From positions 13,842,211-13,906,210 of the forward strand of contig CM075104.1 in assembly GCA_037576195.1 (NCBI GenBank): a stretch of DNA of 64,000 nucleotides, in the 5' to 3' direction. The position numbers were made by a program, and so were the translations under genes. This document shows positions 21,744 to 34,950 of the stretch, in pieces. How positions within the stretch are numbered: the first letter of the stretch is position 1; each line of letters starts with the position of its first letter. Source of the DNA: Phytoseiulus persimilis (Eukaryota > Arthropoda > Arachnida > Mesostigmata > Phytoseiidae). The notes under the pieces were generated by a model. It was not told the origin of the DNA and ran no database searches. It saw only the letters and a list, made by a program, of their open reading frames with translations.

Positions 21744-23248
21744 TCACAAACTGGCCATGCTGTCGAGAGATTCGAAAGGTGGGAGAGACCTGTCTTCGTG
21801 TTCTGTCTCCTTCAAGGCCTTTTCGGTCATCTTGTCGATTTCGGCTATAAGCTGCTCTGTGTCGAAATCGACCCTCAATGACTGGAAAGTATAAGCGTCA
21901 GCGAAATCTTCATCCCATTCGAGGTCGTTGGAAAGCGAAGATTGCCGACTTCTATGAGAAGTTACGGAATTCAGACTCATCCTCTCATGATGCTCAGTAG
22001 ACGGTCTTCTCTGGGATACGGCGCCGCTTTTCGGCAAAACTGGGGATCGAAAACCGGGTAGTTAGCTCTGTCCGACCAGTGGACCATTTACTCTTTCGAG
22101 GGACGATTCTAAAAGTCTAGGCTGTGGTCACCTTCATCGTTCTCCCATTCGAGATCTATTGAAGAGTGAGACCCCGAAGCTGCGGCTTCCTTTGGATTCA
22201 TGCTTAGATTATTGTTGGAAGCGCGTTCGTTCATCGGTTCCTCGGCAGGCACGGCCCACACGTCGGGAGTCTCGTGAGGCCACAGTTCTCGGCCGTCCAC
22301 GACTGGATTGAACGTTTCACCTGTGGAGATTGAGACAGCATCGATAATTCTCGGAAAATAAAATGGAACAACGGAGCACATCCGGGTTTATCAATATGCT
22401 TGGGCCAGATTTCGCGATCTGAAACTCACGATCCGTGCCGTCCTCCTGACCGAGATTCGAATACGGATTGGTCGATCCGATGACGAACTTCGGTCTTCTT
22501 TGTAGCCATTTCGGAATGTAACTCCATACTCTCTGCTGCTGTAAATCGAGTCCGATATGAGGACAAGATGTCCGAGTGAGAATTGATCGTTCTAACTACA
22601 CACGATTGTGACAGAGACCGGATGCACGTTCTGCTCTCGTCGTCTGCCGATTCTATACTCGAATTCCTCGGTCATCCTGATTCGCTAACCAAGATACCTT
22701 AATCGTGATCTATTTCTCGCATTATGACTACCCTCCGAAAACGATGGTACGAAAGACAGCTCAGAGAAATTCTCCTTGTGGCAGCAGCTGGATTCGAAAG
22801 TATCGGAGCTAGTGAGATGGATCCCCGTTATGATCCAGGCAGCCGCATTACGCATCTTTTGATGCCTAACTCCCTTGACTACGGATTTTTGAAATCGCTG
22901 AGAATGATCCCCGGACCCGGATCATCTATTCCAACCCATTCCAGTCAGCATCTGAGCGGACCGGAGCCTTCGTTATTCCGCGGGCAGAACAGTGTGTTTT
23001 TCAAAATGCTGGGAATCGTGCGGCGGTGTCGATAGCTCACGGATCTTACCTCGTCAGTCTCAATCAGGTTAAACTGCAGCATGTGCGGGAAAGATTTTCA
23101 GTCATTAGAGCGTACGGTCAGCGTGTATCAAAATAGGCATAACTAGAAATACGAAGCACTTCAGTTTCGCGATCCGTCCCGTGACCGGACCGATGGCGCT
23201 CACCTTGGCTAAGGATGTGCCGTCGTAGCAAGAGTCTTCATCGCTCAT
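21744..23248 (-). CDS. Unrecognised 239-aa protein with two DLEW(D/E) motifs
   Basis: Six exons with matching phases: 23248-23204, 23073-23050 (24 nt, peptide FNLIETDE), 22684-22628, 22538-22430, 22320-22132, 22039-21744. They total 720 nt. The protein starts MSDEDSCYDGTSLAK, has a basic and aromatic centre (QQRVWSYIPKWLQRRPKF), then two Ser-rich stretches each ending in an acidic-aromatic motif (SSIDLEWENDE and SLSNDLEWDEDF). A predicted helix near the C-terminus (EQLIAEIDKMTEKALKETE) follows. There is no signal peptide or membrane segment, so a cytoplasmic or peripheral role is likely. If the 22131 donor (GTGACC) is not used, exon 5 reads on to a stop at 22109, giving a shorter isoform. I cannot name the family; the motif repeats suggest short linear binding sites. 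Confidence 0.6.
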
Positions 23249-25302
23249 TCTGAAACCGAAACAATCAGCTCTTTCATACCAACGCTGTTCATGAATGTGC
23301 TGCGAACAAGAGATTCGAGAGCATTGTCGAAACGAAACCAGATATTTGTTGCCAGGCGAATAAGCGAGTGCATCCCGATTCCGCTCCCTAACTTCAAGAA
23401 CGCATGACGCCGCGGAAGAGATCCTCTAACAACCACTTTTTGCAAATGCAGTGAATTTCAAGTATTATATACTTTGCATGCTCCTGGAGAATCCTAGAGT
23501 GAATGAAAATAACAGGTTCTTGCAAACTCCGACATCCTTCAGCCCCCATCCTCAAACAGTTTCCCTTTCGGCTGAATCATTCGCTCAGAGTCTTTGGTGA
23601 TCGGAGATCCCTCTCATGGACCCCCAGTTAATTCATGGCGCGAGCGACCCACATGCTGATAGAGTTCCGTTTCGCGGTGGCCAGCAGCACAGCTGTGACT
23701 GTCAGATAGAATGGAAGAGTTTTCCGAGCGTCGTAGATAGGCGAAAAATGTCATCTCCATTCATTGATGACGGAGCAAAGGCAATCGGCACTAACCGTTG
23801 GTGAGTATTCCGACCGAAGCAAATTCCCATAATTATTCTTGGGGACTAAATCTAACTTATTGTAAGCATATCACAACACTTTCTGGGTCTCCCTCTGGCT
23901 CTTCCTCTGTGAGGAGCAGCTCTGTTCGATTTTCAAAACAAGCTTGGGTCTAGATGCCCGTCGAGCTCCGTGGATGCGCCCGCCAAGCTCGAGCACGCAG
24001 GTGAGATATCGGAGCACGGCGCCGGCGCTACGGACCTAACAAAACCTCCGGGAGACCATCCACACGTCTTGAATGGTTCTAGTTTTCTCGATCACGGCGG
24101 CGTTTAACACCCGCACGCATGCTCGGGGAGTCTCATGAGCTGGTTTTTCCCACTTCTCGTATGAAGGAAAGGTGGCCATCTAGACATCATAACACTGGGT
24201 CGAAGGTCAGGGGTTCTTGAGAACGGTCCGAAACAAATTGTAGGGAAACTCTTCATGAGCTCTGCGGAACGGTGATCCCCTCGTATACGACACCCCAATC
24301 GGTGCCATCGATGAACAATGACATGACATCAGGCTTGAGACATCATTTTCTAGGAAAATAAAAATCCAATGGGCGATGATGTGAGGAACGTTTTTGACCC
24401 GCGTCTTCACATATCACCGTGGTTCCCTCCTGTAGAGCCTAGAGCCACGCAACGTGAGCGTGCGACTCCGTGGTTGAGAACCATCGCGTCAGAGGGATCC
24501 TGTGCAATGACGCTGGAATATTCATTCGAAGTTAGATTCTGCAACCCCCTCGCTTACAGGCACCAGATTTTCCTTGAGTCGTGTTGAAAAAAAGTCCAAT
24601 GATATTCCTGGATCAACCTCGCTCCCGAGGATATGCTCCTTCACTCAGCGATGAGGATCGAGACGAAGAATCCCAATTGAAAGTCAATGAGACGAAGCAT
24701 TCAAATTGAGAGTCAGTGTGATTTTATGGATGAACGAGCGGAATATGGCCAATGCTGTATCAGAGTCTAGTTTTCGGCTCTCCGGCACCTCAAGGATATT
24801 CCTCCCAAGGGAAGAGGAGCAGGATAGCTCCGCGGTGCTTGTGGGTGGCCAATGAACTAGGGAACGTAATGCGCTCTGCACGTTGACTACGCTATAATCG
24901 AAGTACTGTTGGGAGGTTGATCATGTTTGGAAGCGAAGGATCATGCCTTCTCAGAGGCCAGGACGGTCAGAGATTGCCGGCGCACACAGCGTTGGAAGTA
25001 CTCGTAGGAGTAAACTTGGTGTCGACCTTGAATGGCGAACCACGAAGGCGGTACGCTCAAACGGGTCAGTGAGGTCCGACAACACTCTGCATCGAAACCG
25101 CGGCATGAACAGCTCCCCTCTCTCATCCCACACAGTGCTCGTTCTCCGCGTGGTGCTTTCGATCAGAGAGCAACACGTGCGGCCCAACTGATGCGTTGTT
25201 TGTGCGCTTCGTTCTATAGAGCTAACGTCAACTATCATCTCTGTTGTCACGAATTCGCTGATAGACCGCTCCAAAGTGTGATTTGGCAAGGTTCTCCAAA
25301 TC
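23249..25302. other. Intergenic, no supported gene
   Basis: This lies between the divergent starts of the 239-aa gene and PES1. Overlapping frames on both strands at 24940-25420 have no splice support and no recognisable domain. The last few hundred bases should hold the PES1 promoter. Confidence 0.4.
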
Positions 25303-27738
25303 ATGGGGATCCAGAAACGCAAGGTAAGTCGTAGCCTCTGGCGGCTCCTTGACTCCCCGCATCGTATTCGGCGGGAGTGATGCTTCCCTCCAATCCGAGT
25401 TTGAGAATTCAATGCGATCACGCGTCCCGAGACCTCGACGGCTTCTCTTGTCGGTGGTACGAGAGCATGAAACCACGACGGGGTCCCCGGAAACTCGAGC
25501 CTCTTTTTGCTACGTGATCTCGCCCCGGGAAATCAGAATAAACATCATTCCTGGGATCCACTCGGAGTGAAATAAAATTTCGAACACTCAGAACGTGCCT
25601 GCGTCGTTCGCCTCCGTGGGTCAGAACAGTAGCCGGTTTGGTGACCGAATCATTCTCCTCAGGGAACCGCGGGAGCGGCAACGGCATTCGTTTCTCGGGG
25701 TAAAGCCATCAAAAGGCTACAGCTATCCCTCAAGGACTTCCGGTGCGCATCAGTCTTCACAGTGAATCTCTCTCAATCATTCAGAGCGCCTCAATATGAG
25801 ATTCCATGACGATCGAGCCATCTTCAATTCCATTCCTTCCAGGCGACTATGCATTCTCAAAGGCATATACCCCGTGGAGCCGAGGAACAAGAACAAAGCT
25901 GGGGGGCAGATGAAGACCTACTATTTGGCCAAGGTAAAGCTTCCTATCCGTTCGCCCTGACTTCCGAGCGGCTCGTCAAACGGGAAATCCACTAAAGTCA
26001 CGTTTTCTGTAGGATATCAGGTTCCTCGCCCACGAGCCGATCATCAGCAAGTTTCGCGCGATGAAGATATTTGCCAAGAAACTGCGCAGAGCGATCGACA
26101 AGCGCATGAGAGAGAAAGAACAGACTGTTCGTAATAACGAACCAACGTATAGACTCGACCACATCGTCAAGGAAAGGTACGTGATGAGAATCAGTATTTT
26201 TCCACAAACGCGTCCCCATGTTCATGAGACTCATGGAGATCAGATCTGATCACGCTCCGAGGACGTCAATCTCTCAATTCGGCTCTCCAGGTACCCAACA
26301 TTCATCGATGCAATCCGTGACTTGGACGACGCGTTGTCAATGTGCTTTCTGTTCGCAACGTTGCCGAAGTCAGGGCTCTACAAGTGTGAGCTTCTACAGC
26401 TCTGTCGGAAATTGAGTGTGGAGTTCATGAACTACGTTGTTGAATCCAGATCACTCTCGAAGTGTTTCATCTCCATCAAAGGGTTTTACTATCAAGCGAA
26501 CATCCAGGGTCAAACCGTGACCTGGGTCATACCCCACGGTTTTCCTCAAACGGGCGATGAAGTCGACGCCAGGATCATGACCACGTTCACAGAATTCTAC
26601 GTGACATTATTGGGATTCATCAATTTCAAGTTGTACACCAGCATGAATCTTGTTTACCCACCGAAACTCGCCGTTGAGAAAATCAATGCGAGAGACGAGG
26701 AACTCTGTGAGGGCGAAGACGCAAAGGACGATTACTTGGAATCGCTCACCACAGCGCTCAAAACTGTCGTCAAGGACGTTGACGAAGAAGCCAATATCGA
26801 CAATTTTGACGATGTGAGTTCCGTGTTCTCGATTTCATTCAACTCCAATCTGTTCTCGACTCGTTGATGATTCACCAAGTAATCTTCATCCGAAGGTGGA
26901 TGCACTCGGAGTTCATAAATCAGCAGAAGCCGATCGCTGCTTCCGAAACCTGTTCAAAGGACTCAAAGTTTTCCTCAACCGAGAAGTTCCGCGACAGCCG
27001 TTCACATTCGTTCTGCGCGCCTTCGGTGCGCAAGTATCTTGGGACGCGTATATTTTCCCGGGAGCTACTTTTGACGAAAAAGATACCACCATCACTCATC
27101 ACATCGTTGACCGACCAGCTCTGAGCAACCAAGTCATCAACAGGTTCGTGCTGGAGTTTTTTTTTCTTAGAGGAATTCTATCCCAACGAATGCAAGGAGA
27201 ACGTCTTAGAATAACACTGGTGTCCTAATCCCTCAGGTATTACGTCCAGCCGCAGTGGGTCTTCGACTGCGTCAACGCCCGACGTCTCCTCCCAGTGGAG
27301 GACTATTTTCTGGGCGTAGAGTTGCCTCCACACCTGTCGCCCTTCGTCGAGCAGAAGGAAGGGGCCTACGCTCCTCTGAGCAAAGAGGAGATGGCTCGAC
27401 GGATCGAAGACGAGGATGACATGGAGGCGGATCAAGGCGACCAACAACCGCCCGCGAAGAAAGCCAAGACGAAACTCGACTCGGATGCACCTCAAAAGAA
27501 GGAGATGTCTGTCAAAAAGGGTAAACCCGTGAGAGTAGACACTGCACGGAACGAGAAGATAATGTCTGCCGAAGAGAAAAAGTTGGCAGTCATGATGATT
27601 CCCAAGAAGGACAAGAGATTGTTCGATTCGATCAACAAGAAGAAAAAGATGGAGAAACGGGACGTCAACCGTCTGGTCAAGAAACGTGAAGATATCATAC
27701 AGGCCAAGAAGAAAACCTTGAAAACAGGCTCTAGGTAG
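25303..27738 (+). CDS. PES1: Pescadillo homologue (PES1)
   Basis: Nucleolar scaffold of the PeBoW complex (PES1-BOP1-WDR12), needed for 60S ribosomal subunit maturation. Seven exons: 25303-25323, 25663-25742, 25843-25933, 26013-26176, 26291-26813, 26896-27143, 27237-27738, together 1629 nt (542 aa; human about 588). The N-terminal pescadillo domain holds the family signature ([16 protein letters not shown], residues about 35-50). A BRCT domain lies near residues 300-390 and ends at [17 protein letters not shown]. The C-terminal 120 residues are Lys-rich with acidic patches. The first coding exon encodes only seven residues (MGIQKRK); it is chosen because its GTAAGT donor restores phase and the wording matches other pescadillo N-termini. 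AATAAA follows at 27766. Confidence 0.95.
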
Positions 27739-27765
27739 ATATTTTCTCATTGTTGATGGGCTGAA

Positions 27766-27771
27766 AATAAA
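27766..27771 (+). terminator. Poly(A) signal of PES1
   Basis: AATAAA 28 nt after the TAG at 27736-27738, so the 3' UTR is short. Confidence 0.6.
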
Positions 27772-28253
27772 TCACAGAACCAAGATATTCAGCATTCCTT
27801 CAGTTCTAGTGGGCTGTACGCCGGCATGTATCTGCAATAAGTTAACACCATGGACAGCGAGAGGCTAGTGCTGGATTCCTCTCCGGACGGGGGCGCGATT
27901 CCGCTCTTCCATCGCGTATTTCGGTAAAATACTCGAAATACACTCTACGCTACGTGAGAATCCGCGGTGTGAAGAACGAGGTCGAAGATTTCTTGATAGG
28001 TCTTGTTTCCACAATCGTTATGCATTTACAAACAGGAACCCACATTCCCCCTCTGGATGAGCATATTTCGTTCAAAGAGGCGACCGAAGACTCTCGAGTC
28101 TGGAAAAGATCATTCAAATGTGAACTTTCATTGTGATACCTTCCGTAGGTCATTGAAACGTTAATAGGAGACGGGACGTCTCATGCAATGAGCGAATAGG
28201 AGTTTTGCGTTGAGGAGTGAGGCGAAACTTGAGGGGCAATCTGCCGATCAGAC
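27772..28253. other. Convergent 3' interval, no gene
   Basis: This lies between the 3' ends of PES1 (plus) and the GPATCH1 homologue (minus). Nothing coding is seen. Confidence 0.5.
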
Positions 28254-31200
28254 TCACTTTCTCTTCAAGCGCTCATCCAGTTTCTCTTCATCGGAACTCT
28301 CATTCGAATCTTCTGAGGACGAAGAACTTGATTGATGTTTCGTATGCTCTCGATTCCGTTTCCGCTTCTTTCTCTTGCCTGCTCTAAGTGACGACTTTCC
28401 CTCGTGTTCCTCGTCCGACGAAGAAGATTCACTCCCCGAGGAGGAAGTTCCGGCTTTCTTCCGTTTCCGGTGTTTCTCTTTCTTCTTCTTCGACTTCTTC
28501 TTCTTCGACTTCGAGTCCTTTTTTCGCTTCTTATCCTTCAGTTTGTGTTTCTTCTTGACTCTCTTCCTTATGAGCTCGTGGAGAGTCTCTGTTTCCACGG
28601 CGAGGATCGGTGGAGGTCTCGGACCCATCGGCACGAGTGTCTGCTCCGCTTCTCGGTTGGCAATTTTCCTATCCTCAGCGCTCGGCAACGGTTTCGGTGG
28701 AGGACGTTTGTTGAGCAACGAAAGGTCGATGTTGGCAAATATACCGGTGTTCTTTCGTTCGGGTTCTGTTGCGGGAGTTGACCTGGCATCGGGTGACCCG
28801 TCCTGCAACGATTTATTGCTGCCATCCTCGATCTCATCGGTCTCGTTTTCTCCCTCCTCATCTGAGAAGATCATCTTGAAAATGTCTATCGCCGGGGGTG
28901 TCCTCTCGCGTTCAGGTTCCATTGACGACACATCGATCGAGCGAGTTTTAGCCGTGAAAGCCGGCACTGATCGCTTTGAGTGATCTGTCTTCGACGATGA
29001 GGGCACATTTGAGTCGTCGGGAACTTCACGTTTTTCGATCGTTTCCTCGGCGTCGCTTCCAGTTTGTGGCTGGTCCAGGAGTAGACTTGAGGCGGGAATG
29101 CCAACGAACTCTTGCCCAGGGTAAGGATCGGGTACGTTGAAACGCTTGCAGAGAACTGAAGCCGGATGCCAAACGAATCGCGCATGTGTCTGCGATCCAA
29201 ACTCCTTAAGAGATCTTATGGGTGGACCCCGCGTATCTCCTGGGACTTGAACCACCTAGAACAGATGAATGGGATGGGATAAACCGGAGAGAAAATAGAG
29301 GGGTGGGCACGAATGCATCGTGGTACCTTGCCCTGTTTGCATCCGAACGCTGCTCGATAATTGTTATTGTAGCCATCAGCGAACCGAGGCCCGTTTTCCG
29401 CCGCTCACTCACAGAAGACGCTGGAATATCACATGCGGATGCGAGCCCTGTGGGCAGAGCTGAATGTGGATTATCTTCGTTTGCATTATCCTCGAAGCGA
29501 TTCGTCAGCCCGAGTTTAGGCCTCACAATGGCGAGAGCAGCCTCGAAATCTTTTTTTTCCAAAGCCGCTTCCCACGCTGAGAAGTGCGGCGGCTGGATCG
29601 AAGCAAGCATCTCTGAATAAGATGAAAGTCTGTGAATGCCTACGAGCGATGCGAGCCCAAGAGATTCCTCCTGGAAATTCAGGCATTGTTCCTAAACTCG
29701 GCAGTCTGAGGAAACCACCACGACACTGACCACGATGCCCCTTCTCAGCAAAAGCCACGAAACGGTCGAAACGATCTTGCTTGCTCGGATCTTTTGCGAA
29801 GGGTCTGAGGGCTGTGATGTCGACGACACCGATCTTGATTTCTCGCTCGCTTTCAACCGATTTCCCATGAGCTTTTGAAGACGGCTCTTCAACATCTTCA
29901 GGGAAGGCGTTGGGGGCCTCGTCCGACTGTTGCTTGCGCTGGATCATGGCTTTCTTCGTTTCCTCGATCTTCGCCCGAGCGTCTTCCGACAGGAAGTTGA
30001 ATACCGATCCTAGTGGGAATGAGCATTCTGAGGCGCCTCCAAGCATATGGGTATCGTTCCCCACTGACTTTCTCCACGAATCTAGGCTCACCCTCAGGTA
30101 GATTGTGGAAGAGCGATGCAACTTTTTGCTCCCTCGTCATTTCGGCCGTAATTGTCTTGCTTTTGTTGATGGAGCGTTTCGGTTCCCAATTGGGTGGAAT
30201 AACGATCGAGGTGGCGCTCGCTGGAGACGAGCTGAAATGCACTTCAACAGCTACGAAGCCTTCGATGAGACCACCTTTACTCTGCTTTTTCCCTGATTCT
30301 TCGGAGAAAAAAAAACACTCGAGGTTAACGCTTGCCACGATCTCGACAAGTTCATTAGCTCAATCGTCTTTCGACGAGACATCTTCGAAATGCGATGTTG
30401 GAGAGACGTTCTGATTACCGATCATGGGATGTTTCGGCGTCCTGCCTCGATCCCCTCGACTGTGGTCCACTTCTTCGAATGCATATTGCGTCATATCATC
30501 TTTTGCATATATGTCCTCGTCATCTTCTTCGAAAGCACCGACGCCGAAAGCTTGACCTCGTATTCCTAGCCGACGACCACCTGGGGAGCGAGAAGTTGTC
30601 GAAAAAATAGGCATGTTGATTCCCTCAATAGCATTTTCGCAATCAGATCATGATTGAGATTCAGAATCACTCGATCACCTACCAACTTTGGCCGTGGTTT
30701 GAGTCAGGCGCTCTCGATCTATTTTCTCCGCGAAAAGGTCCAATCGAGCTTCGGGCGTATACCCGAGTCCCCATACTTTGTCGGTTCCTTTTATTTCAGT
30801 GAATTCGATGTCATCGGGGCCCACTTCCGCTTGAGCAGAGAACTATATCGAAATCGCCGAAAAAATATCAATGAAACGATACTCTCAAACGATAGTAGGG
30901 CACAGAGGAAGAGAGTAGCCGAAACGCTGGCTCGCCGCGGAAACAGGCGAGCTCTGAATTCCTGGGAAAGAGCTCATCATGAAGTTGTCTTTACCGGTGG
31001 TAGTTGCGGGCCGTACCCAGCCCTCAAGCAGACTTTGGGACCGATCCCTTTTCCGTCTCGCCAACCCATTCTTCTCAAGATCATGACACCCACACTGTCC
31101 CTGTGGCAAGAGAAAAAAGATGGCTTAGTAGCGCAGATTTCCCCATCTCTTCAGCGAATTTTCGTCAATGACACTGACCGGTCTCCTTTGAGGATCCGTT

Positions 31201-32287
31201 TCAGAGGCGTCGACAAAAGTTCCCGCTGGGAGCCAACGCCAGCTCGCGAGGATGTCGACTGTTCCCCTTCGGAGGTCATCCGCGCACCTTCCTGGAGCTG
31301 GAGTCGTTGGGGCGCGAAACCCAAGTCGCCGAGATCCTTTTTGTGGGAAGAAGAAAGAGAAAAGCGGTTGGATCATCTCGTACGTTGGAGAGCCTCGTTA
31401 TACCTCGTTTTCGCTCAGACTCTCGGAGATTTTCGACCGAGGAGCTCAGTGCGCAGAATACGCTGCGCATAACCGAACGAAAACTTATCCGAGTGCCAGA
31501 CGCCCTGAGCAACCTCAACCAGCTAGATACCCTGTCATTTTATGTTGCTGACGACAAACTGAGCTGTTGAGCTCAACGAAGGGTCTCTGACGCCTTCACC
31601 AGATCATCGACTCGGGATTTGGACATGAACTGCAGCCGGCATTTCTTGGAGGGGGCTGTAAGCCTGTACAGCTGTGAACTCCTCAGGCACCAAATTGTGT
31701 CATGGCTGTGACAGGCTTCAAATATTTCTTTCAACTCCGGGAAGTTCTGGATAATCCATGTCTATCGCGAAGGGAACGCGAAGAGTTCATACCTCAGTAT
31801 CCATGTAGTCTTGCGGCTTCTGTTCCGATTTGTTCGCGCGGTTGGACCGCGACGACATAAATTGAGAAGGAGTCCATCCTTCTTTCGTGTCCACAGAATT
31901 GAAGTATCCAGCACTGAAGCCCCCGGTGAAAGCACCATGGAATCTCCTCCGACCCTTCTCATCTCGAACAGTCTCATCCTTGAATTTCTTAGGAGCTTCG
32001 TCTGGAAGATGTTGGAGAATTGGGCTTATATGAATATGGCAAATGAAAAGTCCGGTGACTTCGGGGTACACCGCTGTCAGCGCAGCCGGAGTTAGAAGGG
32101 AAGTCTCCAGTCGTGTAGAGCACTCTACATGGACTACAGGTGGAGCGGTTGCATTCTCCTCTGCCTTCAGGAATGATCACAGTCGGTGCTCCGTGAGAGA
32201 ACCGTAACGTCTCGTTCAAATCGATCGAAATGAATTACCGAGATCGAGTTCTTTGAGAGGATTGCCGTAGTGAGCGTAGTCCGCCAT
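28254..32287 (-). CDS. GPATCH1: GPATCH1 homologue, G-patch domain splicing protein
   Basis: Nuclear spliceosome-associated protein (C complex in the human family). Ten exons: 32287-32239, 32001-31793, 31336-31179, 31100-30995, 30842-30683, 30580-30419, 30292-30092, 30009-29731, 29612-29413, 29255-28254, together 2526 nt (841 aa; human 931). The N-terminal conserved block reads [15 protein letters not shown], followed by EGWTPSQF. The G-patch ([18 protein letters not shown], about residues 140-160) probably recruits a DEAH helicase. Later come [14 protein letters not shown], a SURP-like block ([18 protein letters not shown]) and the family signature [13 protein letters not shown]. The last 110 residues are Lys/Ser-rich, RS-like. 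Exon 9 could extend to 29331 with a GC donor, which keeps phase. The GTGAGT donor at 29412 is preferred. Confidence 0.92.
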
Positions 32288-32533
32288 AGAGCCACCTCAC
32301 CAGAGCCCAGCTGAACTGGTCAGAGTGGTCACCGAACCTCTAGTCATTGGATCGACTACTCTAGTTACGTTAGTTGTGTTCGATCCGTGCGCCGGGTTCT
32401 AAGTTGATGAATTTCTCTCTCCCACCGCCAGTTTCGTCTGCTAGACATACGATCGACTCGCGCCGCGATTTCAAATGACGCCACGCGCGGAACCGAGGTC
32501 AGGATCTCGAGGGTTTGATATCATCACTCTGAC

Positions 32534-32555
32534 GAGTGGCGTAGCTAGGGGGGGA
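32534..32555 (+). repeat. Possible solitary hAT-like terminus
   Basis: GAGTGGCGTAGCTAGGGGGG resembles the terminus class seen in the MITE at 35234 and the widespread CAGTGGCGTAGC ends of hAT-type elements. No matching inverted end was found nearby, so this may be a decayed element end. Confidence 0.3.
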
Positions 32556-34719
32556 GGGGGGGAGGGTGAGGCCCGCACCGGTTGGCACATTGCGGGGCAT
32601 CACCAGGGGCATCTTTTCCGATCCTGGCTTCTTTTATCAAGGAGCGCTGGTTGATAAGCGATGCATAGAGTGAGAATGGTGAGCTGAAGGGAATTGGCGA
32701 TCAATACAATCGATCTAGCGGCTTCGTAAATTGGAGTGCATCCCTTCATTCCGCTTCATGCAGACCTTCCCCTCATTACGATCCCGAACAAGAGGCACAT
32801 TCTTCAAACACAGGTGAAGCTTCTGGAACCTCCCCCCCCAGTCCTGTGCTTCGATCATCGCGTTATTCGAGAACACCGGCACCCCCGTGTCGCGGAAGTG
32901 AAGGGAAGTGTCCCACATGTCGCAAACGATTCAAAATGAAACGATCGCTTACCTTGGGAACCACATTCGGGGGAAAATTTCGAAGCGGGGGGGTGGAAGC
33001 TCAATATTTCGGAATCGTCTGTGACAGCACGACAGGAGTGTCAACGACGATCAGACGAGCCAGATACTTCGTTGCGTAAGAGTCGGTGGATCGCATATCC
33101 CATATCAACGTAGTCGAATCTTCCGCTCGTTTCATCGGAGTGGAGGGTGAATCTGTAGAGGAGCTGATCTAGTTGATCCTTCAGAAGACTACCCAGACAC
33201 ATTCTGCGACCAATGTGCAGTTCACCACGAAGCAGTCGCCCATAGGATCTTCGGATGCAATGAATTATGCTACTTAAGTGATATCCTCGCTACTCTCCTC
33301 CGCCAGTGAGCTGAATCATACATCGTTGAACACGACAAAGCGACTTTTCGGAGCATGAGAACGCAAAGAAAGGATTCGCTGAGCATGCTTGCGACTGAAT
33401 TTAGAGGCATGTGAGGTAGTAAATACACGCACCAGATACAATAAGCCACGACCCAGGTGAATAGAGTCTGACAATCTCGATATAAACGAGGAAGAGTTCA
33501 AAGCCGAGCGGAAAAACCTCAGAAAAATCTTGGTAGTTGTTCAATCAACGCAGTGAAAGGACGCAATCGTCGAAAGGCGTCTGCTGTAGCGTCTGCAGTT
33601 CATAATGAACCAAAGGCTCGACATTTATGTAACGAACCCGATCGTTTGCTTGCGAACCTCCTTGTCGTTGGCGATAAGCTCTGCTAGCTATGAGGGTTTG
33701 CCGTGTGAAATCTCGCGAGCCTCCCCAATGAAAACGAGCTATCGAGTAGTATCGACTTCAGAGAAGCGTTACATGAATATGCCATCTTCAGAGAACGGCG
33801 GATGGGACTGTAAAGAACATTAGGAACTTCGGGAACGCTATGGACATGGAATAAGATACTGGCAACATTCCGTACCAACGTTCTGGCATCTTCTTCTCAG
33901 GTTCGGCTGCACGAAGTCACGCACGATAGTTTTTCAAGTTCCCTGGGAGTTGGGAGGGTGCGCGACATCCTCAGGATCTTCAAGTTCCGCTCCGGGTGGC
34001 ACTCCGTCCAGCTACGCCCGTGACTCTGACTGGGATGTTTAGATGAAGGAGGCAGCTCCAGGAACTCATAGCGCTTGCTCCAGCTGCGACGAGCTCTCTG
34101 TCACCGGGATCTTGGGAGATTTTCAGGAGAGTCTGCCCCCGACTGCCTCTCTGACAAGCTCGACTGCCCTTCAAACATTTCGCTGCCCAGAAGTCCCAGT
34201 CGGCCAACTTGGGCTTTTGGCTGGTTTTTGAGGAGAAAAAATATCGAGCCGTTCCCATCGCCCAAAGCTTTGTGGGGAAAAACTCCGGAAAAAAAACGAG
34301 AGCCGCGAGCCTGCGATCCGCCGCCGCCGCACGCTCTCTATTCAACCACCCCTTGGTTTCGCACTCCACATAGACTCCGCTCCCTGGTCATTCATTTGAT
34401 TCGAGCCCGCCGCTCTCTCTGACTCATAGCGATGCTTGGCATGGAGGCTTCCAGGACAGTTGGAGAAGTTTTCCTCCTGAGATTCCGCTCAGAAGAGCCG
34501 GCCGCTGATTCAGGTCGGTTTCACCGAGGTGTGGACATCTGATCCAGACTGCGACTCCCCAGTCGTAAATGAGAATGTTTTTCCTCGCTTTGGCTCCGCC
34601 GACTTCATGGCGCGATAGTGCGTACGACACAGGACGAGCGTCCCGGCGGATTTGGCGAGTTTCTCAACCAGAGCTCGTACCGATGTTGAGAGGACAACGG
34701 GTGTAACAGCAACAGTGCT

Positions 34720-34950
34720 CTCGGGTTTTTTAAATTTCGCTCGATTGCTCATTGGTGAGAGCTGCGCGGGGAGAGCGAGTGAGCGGGAAGGCTGACCGGA
34801 GGGCGGCGGAGGCTGCACGATCGCCCAACCGGAACGCTACCAACACTGGAGTGCGAACGAATTCCTCAAACTGGTTCTCGCTGGTTCGTCGAGTTACTAC
34901 GCTCGCTCGCAGAAGGTTGCTCCTCCGATAAGAGCTCGCAGGGCGTTGAT
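34720..34950 (+). repeat. Dispersed repeat copy A (diverged)
   Basis: Shares ordered patches with 39790-40010 in the same orientation: a T/A-rich run before GCTCATTGG or GCTCATGGG, then GAGCGAGTGAGCGGG-type sequence, GGGCGGCGGAGGCTG, and finally AAACTGGTT(C)TCGCTGG. Divergence is high and boundaries are approximate. Confidence 0.4.

Noticed and set aside
25418-25687. Minus-strand 89-codon frame in PES1 intron 1
   Set aside because: It overlaps PES1 exon 2 in antisense and lacks any supporting signal.
30654-31472. 272-codon plus-strand frame
   Set aside because: It lies antisense to three well-supported GPATCH1 exons (including the G-patch) and has no protein-like domain of its own.
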